46,920 bases of DNA. It comes from Syntrophomonas wolfei subsp. methylbutyratica. GTDB lineage: Bacteria > Bacillota > Syntrophomonadia > Syntrophomonadales > Syntrophomonadaceae. Under the pieces are notes generated by a model, which saw only the letters and a program-made list of their open reading frames with translations, was not told the DNA's origin and did not search any database. Made by a program: the position numbers and the translations under genes. This document shows positions 18,131-26,822 of this stretch, one piece after another (position 1 is the stretch's first letter; each line of letters begins with the position of its first letter). The stretch is from NCBI RefSeq assembly GCF_001570625.1, contig NZ_BBQT01000025.1, positions 1 to 46,920 on the forward strand, given 5' to 3'.

Positions 18131-19087
18131 ATGGTAAAAAGACAGTTTGATTATGAACAAAAGGTTCGGGAAATTCGGGATAAACTGGAGGAACTAAACA
18201 ATTTGTCCAGCAACATGGAATTCGACCTTTCCCAGGAAATCGAAAGCCTGGAGGAAAAGATAGAAAACAACCGGGAAAGAAGGTATAAGAACCTTTCCCC
18301 CTGGGAAAAGGTTTTGCTCAGCCGCCACCCGGAAAGACCCAACAGCAATGATTATATACGCTACTTTTGCGAGGAATGGATAGAGCTTCATGGTGATCGG
18401 CATTTTGGGGACGATAGTTCCGTGATTGGGGGTATTGGCCGTTTTAACGGGCAGGCGGTAACTATACTGGGCTACCGCAAGGGAAAGGATACCCGGGAAA
18501 ACCTGCAGTATAATTTTGGCATGCCCCATCCCGAGGGTTACCGTAAAATCCAGCGCCTGCTCTTGCAAGCCGAGAAATTCCAGCGCCCGGTTATAACCCT
18601 GATCGATACTCCGGGGGCCTATCCGGGCATAGGGGCCGAAGAAAGGGGGCAGGCCTGGGCTATATCCCAGGTTCTGATGACTCTATCAGCCTTGGAAGTC
18701 CCTGTAATAGCCGTAGTTAGCGGTGAAGGGGGCAGCGGGGGAGCACTGGCTCTGGCGGTGGCGGACCGTCTCTTGATGCTTTCCAACGCGGTATTTTCCG
18801 TTGCTTCTCCCGAGGCCTGTGCTTCTATACTGTGGAAAGACCTGGAGCGGGTGGAGGATATGGCCAGGGCCATGAAAATAACCGCCCACGACCTGCAGAG
18901 GCTGGGCATAGTTGACGAGATTATTGAAGAGCCCCTGGGAGGTGCCCACCTGAATTTCCCGGAGATGGCGGAAAAGTTGAAAAAAGCCCTGCAAAAACAC
19001 CTGGGAGAGCTTACGTCCCAGGATAGCGGTGAATTATCGGAAGAGCGTTATCAAAAACTAAGGAAGATAGGAGAATTCAGGGGATAA
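18131..19087 (+). CDS. accA: Acetyl-CoA carboxylase carboxyltransferase alpha subunit AccA
   Basis: The partner of AccD in malonyl-CoA synthesis, 318 residues. The N-terminal helical region (about 1-60) is followed by the carboxyltransferase domain with WIELHGDRHFGDD, TLIDTPGAYPGIGAEERGQ and VSGEGGSGGALALA. The start at 18131 follows GATGGAGGCAAGC; the frame is open upstream to 18116. It is the last gene of the fab/acc operon. Confidence 0.95.
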   Translation: MVKRQFDYEQKVREIRDKLEELNNLSSNMEFDLSQEIESLEEKIENNRERRYKNLSPWEKVLLSRHPERPNSNDYIRYFCEEWIELHGDRHFGDDSSVIGGIGRFNGQAVTILGYRKGKDTRENLQYNFGMPHPEGYRKIQRLLLQAEKFQRPVITLIDTPGAYPGIGAEERGQAWAISQVLMTLSALEVPVIAVVSGEGGSGGALALAVADRLLMLSNAVFSVASPEACASILWKDLERVEDMARAMKITAHDLQRLGIVDEIIEEPLGGAHLNFPEMAEKLKKALQKHLGELTSQDSGELSEERYQKLRKIGEFRG

Positions 19088-19123
19088 ATCCGGGGATTAT
19101 CCTGGGGTTATTCCTTAAAAGAG

Positions 19124-20278
19124 TTATAGGGGAAACCGCTCTGCCTCACCAAAATGAATAAATATCTCTACTATTTCAGGACGGTTGCCGATACGAATCG
19201 GTGGTCCCCAGGTGCCAAAACCATTGGAAACAATAATTTGCATATTATCCTGGCGTAAATATCCCCGGTCCAGTACAAAGATATTCCTGGTAATAAAGTT
19301 TAACGGAAATAATTGGCCGGCATGAGAATGTCCCGATAAATGCAAGTCCACCCGGTTTAGGCGCGATTCCTCGATATCAATGGGATTGTGGTCCATTAGA
19401 ATAACCGGATAGTGACAGTTTACACCAAGCATAAGCTCTTTCAAGGGTTTTCTGAGGCGGCTCATTTTATCGTCCCGGCCCACCAGATAGAAGTTTTCCA
19501 GCAAGTGATATTGATCCCGTAGTACTGTAACCCCGCAGGATTCAAGAGCGGCCACGAGTTCCTGGTACTGCCCACCCAGATACTCATGATTACCCAATAC
19601 TGCAAACACGCCTTGAGGAGCTTTTATCGAGCGCAAGAGCCCGGCCATTTTCTGTTCTTCGAATGGCCTGATGTCACCATCGATGATATCGCCGACCAAT
19701 AACACCATCTCGGGTTGGATAAGGTTTATCCTGTCCACCAATCTGCTCAGGCGATTTCGTCCCACAATATTACCCAGATGGATATCAGACAGCATAACGA
19801 TATGCAGGTCTTTTCTGACTCCCGCCTCTTTGGGAATATTAACTTGGTACTGCCTGAGTACTGGTCGATTTGCATTACAGCTTCCGTAAAAAAGTCCCGC
19901 TATTAAGAAAAAAATTAGCAATAAAGCTATAATGCTTGATGAATTATGAATAAAAGCAGGCAAGAAACCCCAGAGCTTATCAAGATATTTTATCAAGTCC
20001 AGTAAAACCGTGATTAACAATGCATAAAGGAAAAATGCCATCCAGTAGGAACCAATCCAAATGAGACAATTGCTTACTTGCCCGGGATAGTGATGATTGC
20101 CCCATCTCCCCAGGAAATAGGAAGCACTCAGAAATACCAGCATAACCCAGTAAAGAATCCGGTAGTTGAGGATATGACTACCGAAATATTGCCATCCTCG
20201 CCAAGCGATATAGAAATTCAGACTGCCCCATAATAGAAGGAAAAGAGCAATTACCGCTATCCTCATATTACCCGCCAT
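19124..20278 (-). CDS. Membrane-anchored metallophosphoesterase
   Basis: A 384-residue protein with four or five membrane segments in the first 140 residues, then a calcineurin-like phosphoesterase domain. Metal-site motifs appear in order: SDIHLG, GDIIDGD, GNHEYL and SGHSHAGQ. It belongs to the YkuE/YaeI-like group, whose members act at the cell surface or on lipid substrates such as UDP-diacylglucosamine. The substrate here cannot be told. The start at 20278 is chosen because GGAGAA lies close by. Confidence 0.85.
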   Translation of the reverse strand: MAGNMRIAVIALFLLLWGSLNFYIAWRGWQYFGSHILNYRILYWVMLVFLSASYFLGRWGNHHYPGQVSNCLIWIGSYWMAFFLYALLITVLLDLIKYLDKLWGFLPAFIHNSSSIIALLLIFFLIAGLFYGSCNANRPVLRQYQVNIPKEAGVRKDLHIVMLSDIHLGNIVGRNRLSRLVDRINLIQPEMVLLVGDIIDGDIRPFEEQKMAGLLRSIKAPQGVFAVLGNHEYLGGQYQELVAALESCGVTVLRDQYHLLENFYLVGRDDKMSRLRKPLKELMLGVNCHYPVILMDHNPIDIEESRLNRVDLHLSGHSHAGQLFPLNFITRNIFVLDRGYLRQDNMQIIVSNGFGTWGPPIRIGNRPEIVEIFIHFGEAERFPL

Positions 20279-20319
20279 TTCTCCATGCAAAGCCTTTACC
20301 ACCCTAAATTAATATTTGC

Positions 20320-20596
20320 ACCATATTCATATAATTTGAGGCTTATTATAACATAGATGTAGCGTAGCATTTTATGGCATGCGAGCTTTCCACCCGCCAG
20401 GATTACCGGTCAAAGTGGAATAAGGCGGGGGAAGGTATGAGCCGGCGTGTCATTACATGGAAATAAAGCCTGGTATTAATAAATCTACTAAATTAAAAAC
20501 GGAAGCTGCTACAGGTTCTTCCCCCGCCGCAGCCTCCGTTGGATATTCTATGCTTAACTCGGTTCGGTAAATTTCTGGAGTTTAACCTCGTTATAA
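20320..20596. repeat. Intergenic region with ends shared with 23402-23622
   Basis: The left end CCATATTCATATAATTTG-GGCTTAT-ATAAC (about 20321-20351) and the right end AATTTCT...TTTA-CCTCGTTATAAT (about 20567-20596) both recur, in the same order, at 23402-23437 and 23594-23622. The middle parts differ. Apart from the terminator at 20485-20539, no gene is seen in this stretch. Confidence 0.4.
20485..20539 (-). terminator. Terminator of the lipoprotein gene
   Basis: Read on the minus strand, ACGGAGGCTGC (20539-20529) pairs with GCAGCTTCCGT (20509-20499) with one G-T pair, followed by TTTTAATTT. It lies 52 bases after the stop of the gene at 20591. Confidence 0.65.
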
Positions 20597-21550
20597 TCCT
20601 ATTTCACTGGCATCTTGCACTTCCATTATAAATCCGGCAAAATCAGCCTTGTTTTTGCTATGCTTCCGTATGTCTTTTTTGAAATAATTATCTATTTGCG
20701 CCCTGGTATAGGTAAAAGCTATTTTGCCATCATTGGTTTCTATATTGAAGGTTACGATACCAACATTTTCAATAAGACTGAAGATTACTGCGGCATTTTT
20801 GAAATACGGCAGGCTCGCTCTCTCCTTTGTCCCATATCCTTGACAATTTATAATGAGGCCGTATGGCTCACTGTCTGTTTGCAATTCACAGCCTACTGGT
20901 TTTATACCGTTTACATATGGCAATGAATACATCAAATGTACTACATTACTGTTATCGCCTGCATAATTGGATTTGTATTGGAGCAGTTCCTCAGCATCAT
21001 ATACGAAATTATATTGCAGTAATTTCCTCCTGACTTCCAGGTGCTCTTTGTTGGATGCATCGATCCAAACCCCCACGATTTGCTCATCGTGGCATAAAAA
21101 TGTAATATCTTTTGTGCTATCATCGCTGTTAATTGCCATAGCTGTATAGCGGAGCGGCTTATCAAGATAAGCGGAGAAATCATAGCCGTTTAACCTGGAT
21201 TGTTTATTCAGATTATCGAAAAAGGACTGGTTATTCTCGCGTTCTTTTTGGGGAATATAAATATCAAAACCAACTCCGCTATTCATAACTGCTTTGTAGC
21301 CTTTGGAATCATTATAGGCATCGATACTTTTTTCTTTCGTTGTTTCAGTTTTATTAGTGGTCTTACCGGCCAGTTCAGTGTTTATTTCGTCTCCTGTTTC
21401 GTCTAATGCTGGTTGTGTGGTTTGATTGGGTACGGTTTTATTGCAGCCTATAATTCCGGCGGATGTTATCACAAGTATAATAATCAGGCATAGTACGATA
21501 ATTCCTCTGTTCTTGGGCACGATTACATCCTTTAGAAGCTTGTTTTTCAT
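20591..21550 (-). CDS. Lipoprotein with DUF4825/DUF4830-like region
   Basis: A 319-residue exported lipoprotein. The signal region (about residues 15-35, VLCLIIILVITSAGIIGC) ends in a lipobox Cys. A Thr/Glu-rich linker follows, then two domains: one around GVGFDIYIPQKE...FLCHDEQIVG and one around LMYSLPYVNGIKP...SEPYGLIINCQG. These resemble DUF4830 and DUF4825 of Firmicute lipoproteins, whose roles are unknown. The start at 21550 follows GGGGGTAGAAAA. It lies alone between terminator and promoter, so it is probably a single-gene unit. Confidence 0.7.
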   Translation of the reverse strand: MKNKLLKDVIVPKNRGIIVLCLIIILVITSAGIIGCNKTVPNQTTQPALDETGDEINTELAGKTTNKTETTKEKSIDAYNDSKGYKAVMNSGVGFDIYIPQKERENNQSFFDNLNKQSRLNGYDFSAYLDKPLRYTAMAINSDDSTKDITFLCHDEQIVGVWIDASNKEHLEVRRKLLQYNFVYDAEELLQYKSNYAGDNSNVVHLMYSLPYVNGIKPVGCELQTDSEPYGLIINCQGYGTKERASLPYFKNAAVIFSLIENVGIVTFNIETNDGKIAFTYTRAQIDNYFKKDIRKHSKNKADFAGFIMEVQDASEIGL

Positions 21551-21818
21551 TTTTCTACCCCCAACATTTTTCCTTGGATAATGACAATTTACGTAATAAA
21601 AAGCTAAAGACTTCTTTGGAAACAAAATTCTTCGGGGGCCTATCCTGTTCCTCGCTCAAAAAAACCTGCTCATTTACCATTGCAAAACCTTATCCCGCTT
21701 CACTTCATGCCACCAATCCAACAAGTAGTTTTGCTGCTATTTCCATCTCTGGGAATGATAGCTTGAGGGTTCGTGTGGATTCCTGGAGCACAAAAGAACC
21801 TTCCCCTTATGCTCTTGC

Positions 21819-23390
21819 TTAATGATAATCAAGATAGAATTCCCCAAAGCGGGTGGTTGCTACTACTCCATGCAGTCCATTGTTTTGTACTTGAAAAAAT
21901 ATGCGGTAGAGTCCGGGTCCGGCATTTAAAGCCACCGGACCGGAGAATTTCTGTTCTTGCAGCGACAAGGTCTGTTCCGGCAGTTCGGTAATTATCCCGG
22001 AAGCCTGGTCGATTTTAGCTGGCAAAATATGAATCACAGCTTCATTGGTGAAGCCTACCTGCCCTTCGACCATAAAACTATTCTGCTTAACCTGTATGAA
22101 TCCTTGTTCCGGCTTCACCAGGCTATATTCGGTAAAGGGGCCGATGATTTTTTGTCTTTCCAGTTGGTGGTTTTGCACTTCCCCCCGCAGAGTCATTTGC
22201 TTGTAGAATAGCACCCGGTTTTTCTTTCCCAGGCATATCTGTATTTCATTATCGCTAAGAACCTTCAGCGATACGGTTGCGGCATAATTCTTTCCATCGC
22301 CGGAAACATAAGCATAGCCCCCTTTATCAGAGCCTTCGGAAATCAGGGTGATGTTTTTGACCGACAATTCAGGTGGAGTATTAAATCCTGATAGCAATTC
22401 CGAATACTGGGCTTTAATGGTGCAAGAACTTCCCCCCAGGTAGTTGCCCAACTCCTTAATCCGATAATCTGCATAGCGGACTTTCCACTGGCGCTTTTCG
22501 TTATTCCACTGGCTGTCCAGGCCAAATAGGTTTTCCAGGTCCAGGGAATATAGATAGAGTCTGGTCGAAATGAGGGACGGCACTTCGTACAATTCGACGA
22601 TTTTAGCCGGGCTTCCGTCATAGAAGACCTGAACCTGGCGTTCGCCAGCTTTTACCTGGAATGAATGAGATCCCCTTTTGACCAGATAGCTATTCTGCTT
22701 GGACTGGACCTGGTATCCCAACCACCCGGCCATCCAGTCCAGGGAAACCATCGCCTTTCCGTTATGAGCATAGCCTACCTGCTGGTTTTGGTATAATAGT
22801 TTTTCCCCGTGGAACTCGATAATTCCTTCCCGTCGGTCAATCTCCTCGGCAATCAAATTGGCCTCTTCGCTGCTTTCTGCCAGTATGGTATCTCCTGAAC
22901 GCCGACTGGAGTCAAAACGGGCCACCCGTTGCAGCGGGTCCCATTTTACTTCTCCGTAGGCTGCCAGTTCGCTGAGATAAATAGCGGTATAACCATCTAT
23001 ATTGAAGGAAGCAATTTCTTTCTGCTGAAGGAAGGTTTTGATATCGCTTGCCAGAATCATTCTATCTTTTCCCGCAAATGCGGCATAGTCGGTTGTTGTC
23101 CGGGAGCCTGTTTTGCCTGTGGGGTGGCTGGTGTTTTCACTGATCTCCAATTTCCGTTCCACCGGTTCCCAAATCACATCAAAGCCACAGCTGCGCAGGT
23201 CCTCGGCCACGATAGCGGTCCGGTCGTTAATGATTAGGCAGGGGAGCATCTGCCCGTTAACATAGGCGTGTATATCGCTGCTCAGAGCCTGGCCGGTTAC
23301 AGTAGCGGCCCAAGTCTTTTCCAGCTCCGCTGCCAGCGGAATCAGGAACAGTCCCAGGACCAGTAAACTTATAATAAAAATCCTTCTCAA
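21819..23390 (-). CDS. Secreted protein with copper amine oxidase-like stalk domains
   Basis: A 523-residue exported protein. A signal peptide (RRIFIISLLVLGLFLIPLAA) leads, then repeats with the stalk-domain pattern VNGQMLPCLIINDRTAIVAE and SFNIDGYTAIYLSELAAYGE, which in Firmicutes are called copper amine oxidase N-terminal domains and act as surface structural modules without oxidase activity. The C-terminal half is beta-rich and unrecognised. TTG 23390 is preferred because GGAGGACGAGGAA precedes it; ATG 23405 has no ribosome site. Confidence 0.7.
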   Translation of the reverse strand: MRRIFIISLLVLGLFLIPLAAELEKTWAATVTGQALSSDIHAYVNGQMLPCLIINDRTAIVAEDLRSCGFDVIWEPVERKLEISENTSHPTGKTGSRTTTDYAAFAGKDRMILASDIKTFLQQKEIASFNIDGYTAIYLSELAAYGEVKWDPLQRVARFDSSRRSGDTILAESSEEANLIAEEIDRREGIIEFHGEKLLYQNQQVGYAHNGKAMVSLDWMAGWLGYQVQSKQNSYLVKRGSHSFQVKAGERQVQVFYDGSPAKIVELYEVPSLISTRLYLYSLDLENLFGLDSQWNNEKRQWKVRYADYRIKELGNYLGGSSCTIKAQYSELLSGFNTPPELSVKNITLISEGSDKGGYAYVSGDGKNYAATVSLKVLSDNEIQICLGKKNRVLFYKQMTLRGEVQNHQLERQKIIGPFTEYSLVKPEQGFIQVKQNSFMVEGQVGFTNEAVIHILPAKIDQASGIITELPEQTLSLQEQKFSGPVALNAGPGLYRIFFQVQNNGLHGVVATTRFGEFYLDYH

Positions 23391-23401
23391 TTCCTCGTCC
23401 T

Positions 23402-23622
23402 CCATATTTTCATATAATTTGCAGCTTATAACGAGGTGAAATATGTCCCCGTTTCTTTAGACGGCTGGTTACCTATTAAGTTTCTTTCTATGCTTAAATA
23501 TACATGCTCCCGTCACATTTTCTTGCATGCGTTCTTACATATTTATAACCATTCCTTTCGCTAACGCTCAGGCACAAAACGTGATGAAAGAATTTCTTTC
23601 AGATTTAGCCTCGTTATAATGA
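23402..23622. repeat. Second intergenic region with shared ends
   Basis: It shares its left and right ends with 20320-20596. CTTATAACGAGG (23426-23437) and CCTCGTTATAA (23611-23621) are also inverted to each other. It contains a GTCCCCGTTTCTT word like the REP-type repeats. Possibly a small dispersed element. Confidence 0.4.
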
Positions 23623-25095
23623 TTTAGCCAGAGTGGCTAGTTTCTCCGCTACTTCAGACATCTCCATGACCGTAGCAGTAACTTCCTGAGTAGCAGCCGC
23701 CTGTTCCTGACTTTGCATAACGGTTCCCTGTGAAGCTTCGACCGCGTCCTTAATCCTGATTTCAATGGCCCGAGTTAACTGGCCGATTTCGTCAGCAGTC
23801 TGCTTCGATTGATCGGATAGCTTTCTGATTTCTCCGGCCACTACCCCGAAGCCTTTGCCGAGGTCTCCGGCCCGGGCTGCTTCAATTGCTGCATTCATAC
23901 CCAGCATCTTGGTTTGATTGGCTACATCCTTGGTGAAAGACAGTACTCTAACGATATTTTCCAGGTTTTCCTGTATAGACTTGATAATATCTGCCAGTTT
24001 ACTTTCGGTAATATTAATCTCTCCGGCTGAAGTGGCAATTTGCTGCATCACCCGGGCCATATCATCGGTATGGCTTCTCAATTTGTCAGCCGCATTCTGC
24101 AGATTGCTGGCCAGATTGCGTGGCGTGGTTATGCCAAAAGTTCCTACCAACTCACCGCTTTCCTCATCAAAGAGCGGAATGCTTATCATGCGAATATTGC
24201 CTAGCTTTCTGGTGTTGATATCAACCTGTACCCTTTTCCGGGCCTGTATTGTTTGCATAGCGGTTTTAACTTCCGATATCGGCAAGCCAACCACCACATT
24301 GGTATCAAATTTTTCCGAGCCCATGCGGCACAGGACTTTCTCCGTGTCGCTGGCTCCTACCCAGGCCCCTTCAGGTTGAGAGTCAATTATAATGGGCGCA
24401 AAAATATCGAAAGCTTTAACTACCGGGTGAAGCCGGGGTGCAAATACGCCGTATGTTCCCACCACGGCATTGTGTTCATCATCATCCTCAAATATAGGAG
24501 CCGCCCATAGATTCAAACTAATACCGTAAATCTTTTCATTTACCGTTTCGCTTATCGCTTGGCGGGTTTGAATGCAGCGTTGAACAACACCGTTTTTCAC
24601 CAGGGGTTCTCCCATTCGTATGCCGGCAATATCCATGTTATGGTTTTCCACAAAATCATAACGCTCGGTATTGGTAGTAAAATAGATAACCCCATCTTTT
24701 CCGTAGGTAGGGGTGAGAAAAGGTGCCGATGTCCGGAAAGCTTCTTTCTTACTGCGGGCTTTTTTCAATATTCGTTCGTGTCCTTCTACAAAAGTCATCA
24801 TCATATTAGCCATATGGGAATCCATTAGCAAAGCGGAAGCCGGCTTCATAGCCAGGGCCATATCCCGTACCTTTTCACTGCCAGTGGCTTCAATGATGAC
24901 CTCCAGCCCGGGTATGCGCAACAACTCACCTAAATCATGAAAGGCGGGTACCCCTAATTCTCTGGCCAACTTTATTCCCGGAGCTTTAGCATTAACATCA
25001 CACAGGCCTAAGACTCTGAACTCCTCAATTTCATGGAATGCACCCAGGATTGTGGTTCCTCCCTTGCCTCCTCCAATAATTCCAATGCTGGTCAT
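23614..25095 (-). CDS. NAD-binding domain / chemotaxis signalling domain chimera
   Basis: A 493-residue soluble protein with no membrane segment. Residues 1 to about 130 form a Rossmann domain (GIIGGGKGGTTILG, then LCDVNA and VIIEATG) like homoserine dehydrogenase-type oxidoreductases. The middle (about 130-330) looks like a PAS/Cache-type sensor with DTEKVLCRMG and ISIPLFDEESGELVGTFGIT. The last 150 residues are a short MCP signalling hairpin, with the tip GFGVVAGEIRKLSDQSKQT and AAIEAARAG. It probably reports NAD(H) or a small ligand to the CheA/CheW pathway. The start at 25095 follows AAGGAGGGGGAAA. No che genes are nearby. Confidence 0.85.
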   Translation of the reverse strand: MTSIGIIGGGKGGTTILGAFHEIEEFRVLGLCDVNAKAPGIKLARELGVPAFHDLGELLRIPGLEVIIEATGSEKVRDMALAMKPASALLMDSHMANMMMTFVEGHERILKKARSKKEAFRTSAPFLTPTYGKDGVIYFTTNTERYDFVENHNMDIAGIRMGEPLVKNGVVQRCIQTRQAISETVNEKIYGISLNLWAAPIFEDDDEHNAVVGTYGVFAPRLHPVVKAFDIFAPIIIDSQPEGAWVGASDTEKVLCRMGSEKFDTNVVVGLPISEVKTAMQTIQARKRVQVDINTRKLGNIRMISIPLFDEESGELVGTFGITTPRNLASNLQNAADKLRSHTDDMARVMQQIATSAGEINITESKLADIIKSIQENLENIVRVLSFTKDVANQTKMLGMNAAIEAARAGDLGKGFGVVAGEIRKLSDQSKQTADEIGQLTRAIEIRIKDAVEASQGTVMQSQEQAAATQEVTATVMEMSEVAEKLATLAKSL

Positions 25096-25172
25096 ATTTT
25101 CCCCCTCCTTCACAAAAGTTGATCTTAAGCTCCAGGCAAAAGCTTTCGATTCACTTTACCATATATATAATA

Positions 25173-25331
25173 TTACAACAAAAGGTGGTAAAAATTAATA
25201 TTCTCCAGCCGGTATTTTAAATCATCCTCCTCACTTACCGGAACGAACACCGATTTTCCGTCCACATAACGAATGAAATTCTGCCAGCCAAGATTCTCGC
25301 CTTTCTCACGCCCCTGAATTATAGTAGCATG
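25173..25331 (-). pseudogene. 3' fragment of an unknown gene
   Basis: A 52-codon open stretch after an in-frame stop encodes QGREKGENLGWQNFIRYVDG then KSVFVPVSEEDDLKYRLENI. Its composition is clearly protein-like, but there is no start or body. It may be the tail of a deleted gene. The rest of 25096-25520 shows no gene; 25332-25520 is the likely leader of the GGDEF gene. Confidence 0.4.
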
Positions 25332-25520
25332 TTATGATACAAATCGGCTCTAATATAGAAGAAATCAAAAGGGTCCCCCGCCTTGTTGCAGCGGTGTGTT
25401 GAAACTGCTCCGCAGTTTTTTCCGATGCTTAAAAAGAAATATAGCAATAAAGCGGTGATTTAGCAGGTGCTGCATTAATTCAACCCATTTACCGATAATT
25501 ATAAAAAATAACAAGATTTA

Positions 25521-26582
25521 ATGAATAATCATGGAGTAGGAGCATATAAAAGTTTGATAATCGTTATGTTCTCTTTTTTTGCTATAAATATTGGTATGAA
25601 TGAGGAATTTAATATCTATAGTATTTTAGGTTGGCTTGGTTTAATTGCAGCTATTATCCTCCTGTTAGCGTACCTGCGCCATCATAAATTCGTTCGCCAA
25701 TCCACCCCGGAAGATGCCAACCTTAAGAAAATCCTCGATGAACTTAATATTGCTACCTGGGCATTAGACCCCTATAGCGGCAGTTATTCTTTTTCGAACA
25801 GTATTGAAAGTATAACCTGCTGCAAAGCCAGGGATTTAATGCTAAACCCAACACTCTGGTCAAAAATGGTTCATCCCTATGACATCTTGCTTCTGCGGGA
25901 AGCAGATAAAGAATTAATGGCGGGCCGGAAAAGCATGCTGGAATACCGAATCATGTTGACCGATGGACGGGTCAGGTGGATACAGCGGCTAGGGATCCCG
26001 GTCATGGATCAAGCAGGTAAAGTGAAAAGGCTGACGGGCCTGATTATTGATGTCAGCGAGCAAAAGCAAGAAGAAGAGAATATAAAGCAGAAGGCTTATT
26101 ATGATACTTTGACGGGATTAGCCAACCGCAGTATGTTGGAGTACTATTTTGCTCATTGCCAGGCCAGCAGCCGTCATTTTGCTCAGAACCTGGCTATTGT
26201 ATTTATTGATTTGGATTCATTCAAAGCGGTTAATGACCAATTTGGTCATAATACCGGAGATATTCTGCTAAAGATGGTGGCCGCTCGTCTCAAGAACTTG
26301 CTGCGGGGAAATGACTTGCTATCACGGCTCGGGGGCGATGAATTTGTTGTTCTGCTCACCCGCGTTTCTCGTGAGTCGCTAATAGGGGTAGCGGAAAGAA
26401 TAATGGGCACCTTTTCAGAACCCTTTGAGGTCGAAGGCTACCGCTTAATGATTGGAGCTAGCCTGGGTATCAGTATATACCCCGATGATGGGGAAGATTT
26501 GGAAATCCTGATACATAATGCCGACCAGGCCATGTACCAGGCTAAAAATCAGGGTAAAAACAATTACCGGTTTTACTCCTGA
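25521..26582 (+). CDS. Membrane PAS-GGDEF diguanylate cyclase
   Basis: A 353-residue protein that likely makes cyclic di-GMP. It has two membrane helices near residues 10-50, a PAS/PAC sensor (about 75-185, ending LTGLIIDVSEQK) and a C-terminal GGDEF domain. The active-site GGDEF is intact. An RGND motif lies five residues before it, matching the inhibitory I-site RxxD, so product feedback is likely. The start codon has only a weak ribosome site. It stands alone, transcribed toward the serine hydrolase gene. Confidence 0.92.
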   Translation: MNNHGVGAYKSLIIVMFSFFAINIGMNEEFNIYSILGWLGLIAAIILLLAYLRHHKFVRQSTPEDANLKKILDELNIATWALDPYSGSYSFSNSIESITCCKARDLMLNPTLWSKMVHPYDILLLREADKELMAGRKSMLEYRIMLTDGRVRWIQRLGIPVMDQAGKVKRLTGLIIDVSEQKQEEENIKQKAYYDTLTGLANRSMLEYYFAHCQASSRHFAQNLAIVFIDLDSFKAVNDQFGHNTGDILLKMVAARLKNLLRGNDLLSRLGGDEFVVLLTRVSRESLIGVAERIMGTFSEPFEVEGYRLMIGASLGISIYPDDGEDLEILIHNADQAMYQAKNQGKNNYRFYS

Positions 26583-26769
26583 CACTGTTAAATTAAACTG
26601 GATGAATAGTGAAATCGCTGTTTTGTTTTAGCATATCCGCAAATTACTGCTAAACATGTTGAACAGCCTGTTTGATTGAATCTGGAGGTAAATTGCTGGG
26701 TTTGTTCTTTGGGGAATAAAAGTCTGGCGGATATAGGGAAAACAGCGGAAATTGTTTTGTAAGCCAAAA

Positions 26770-26811
26770 ATAAAAAGGACCCATCCGCTGTATAGAGACG
26801 GAAAGGTCCTT
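26770..26811. terminator. Terminator between convergent genes
   Basis: AAAGGACC (26773-26780) pairs with GGTCCTTT (26804-26811). On the minus strand TTTTTATTTTT follows, so it best serves the gene at 26823. An inner CCG/CGG pairing lengthens the hairpin. Confidence 0.7.
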
Positions 26812-26822
26812 TATCTATCCTA

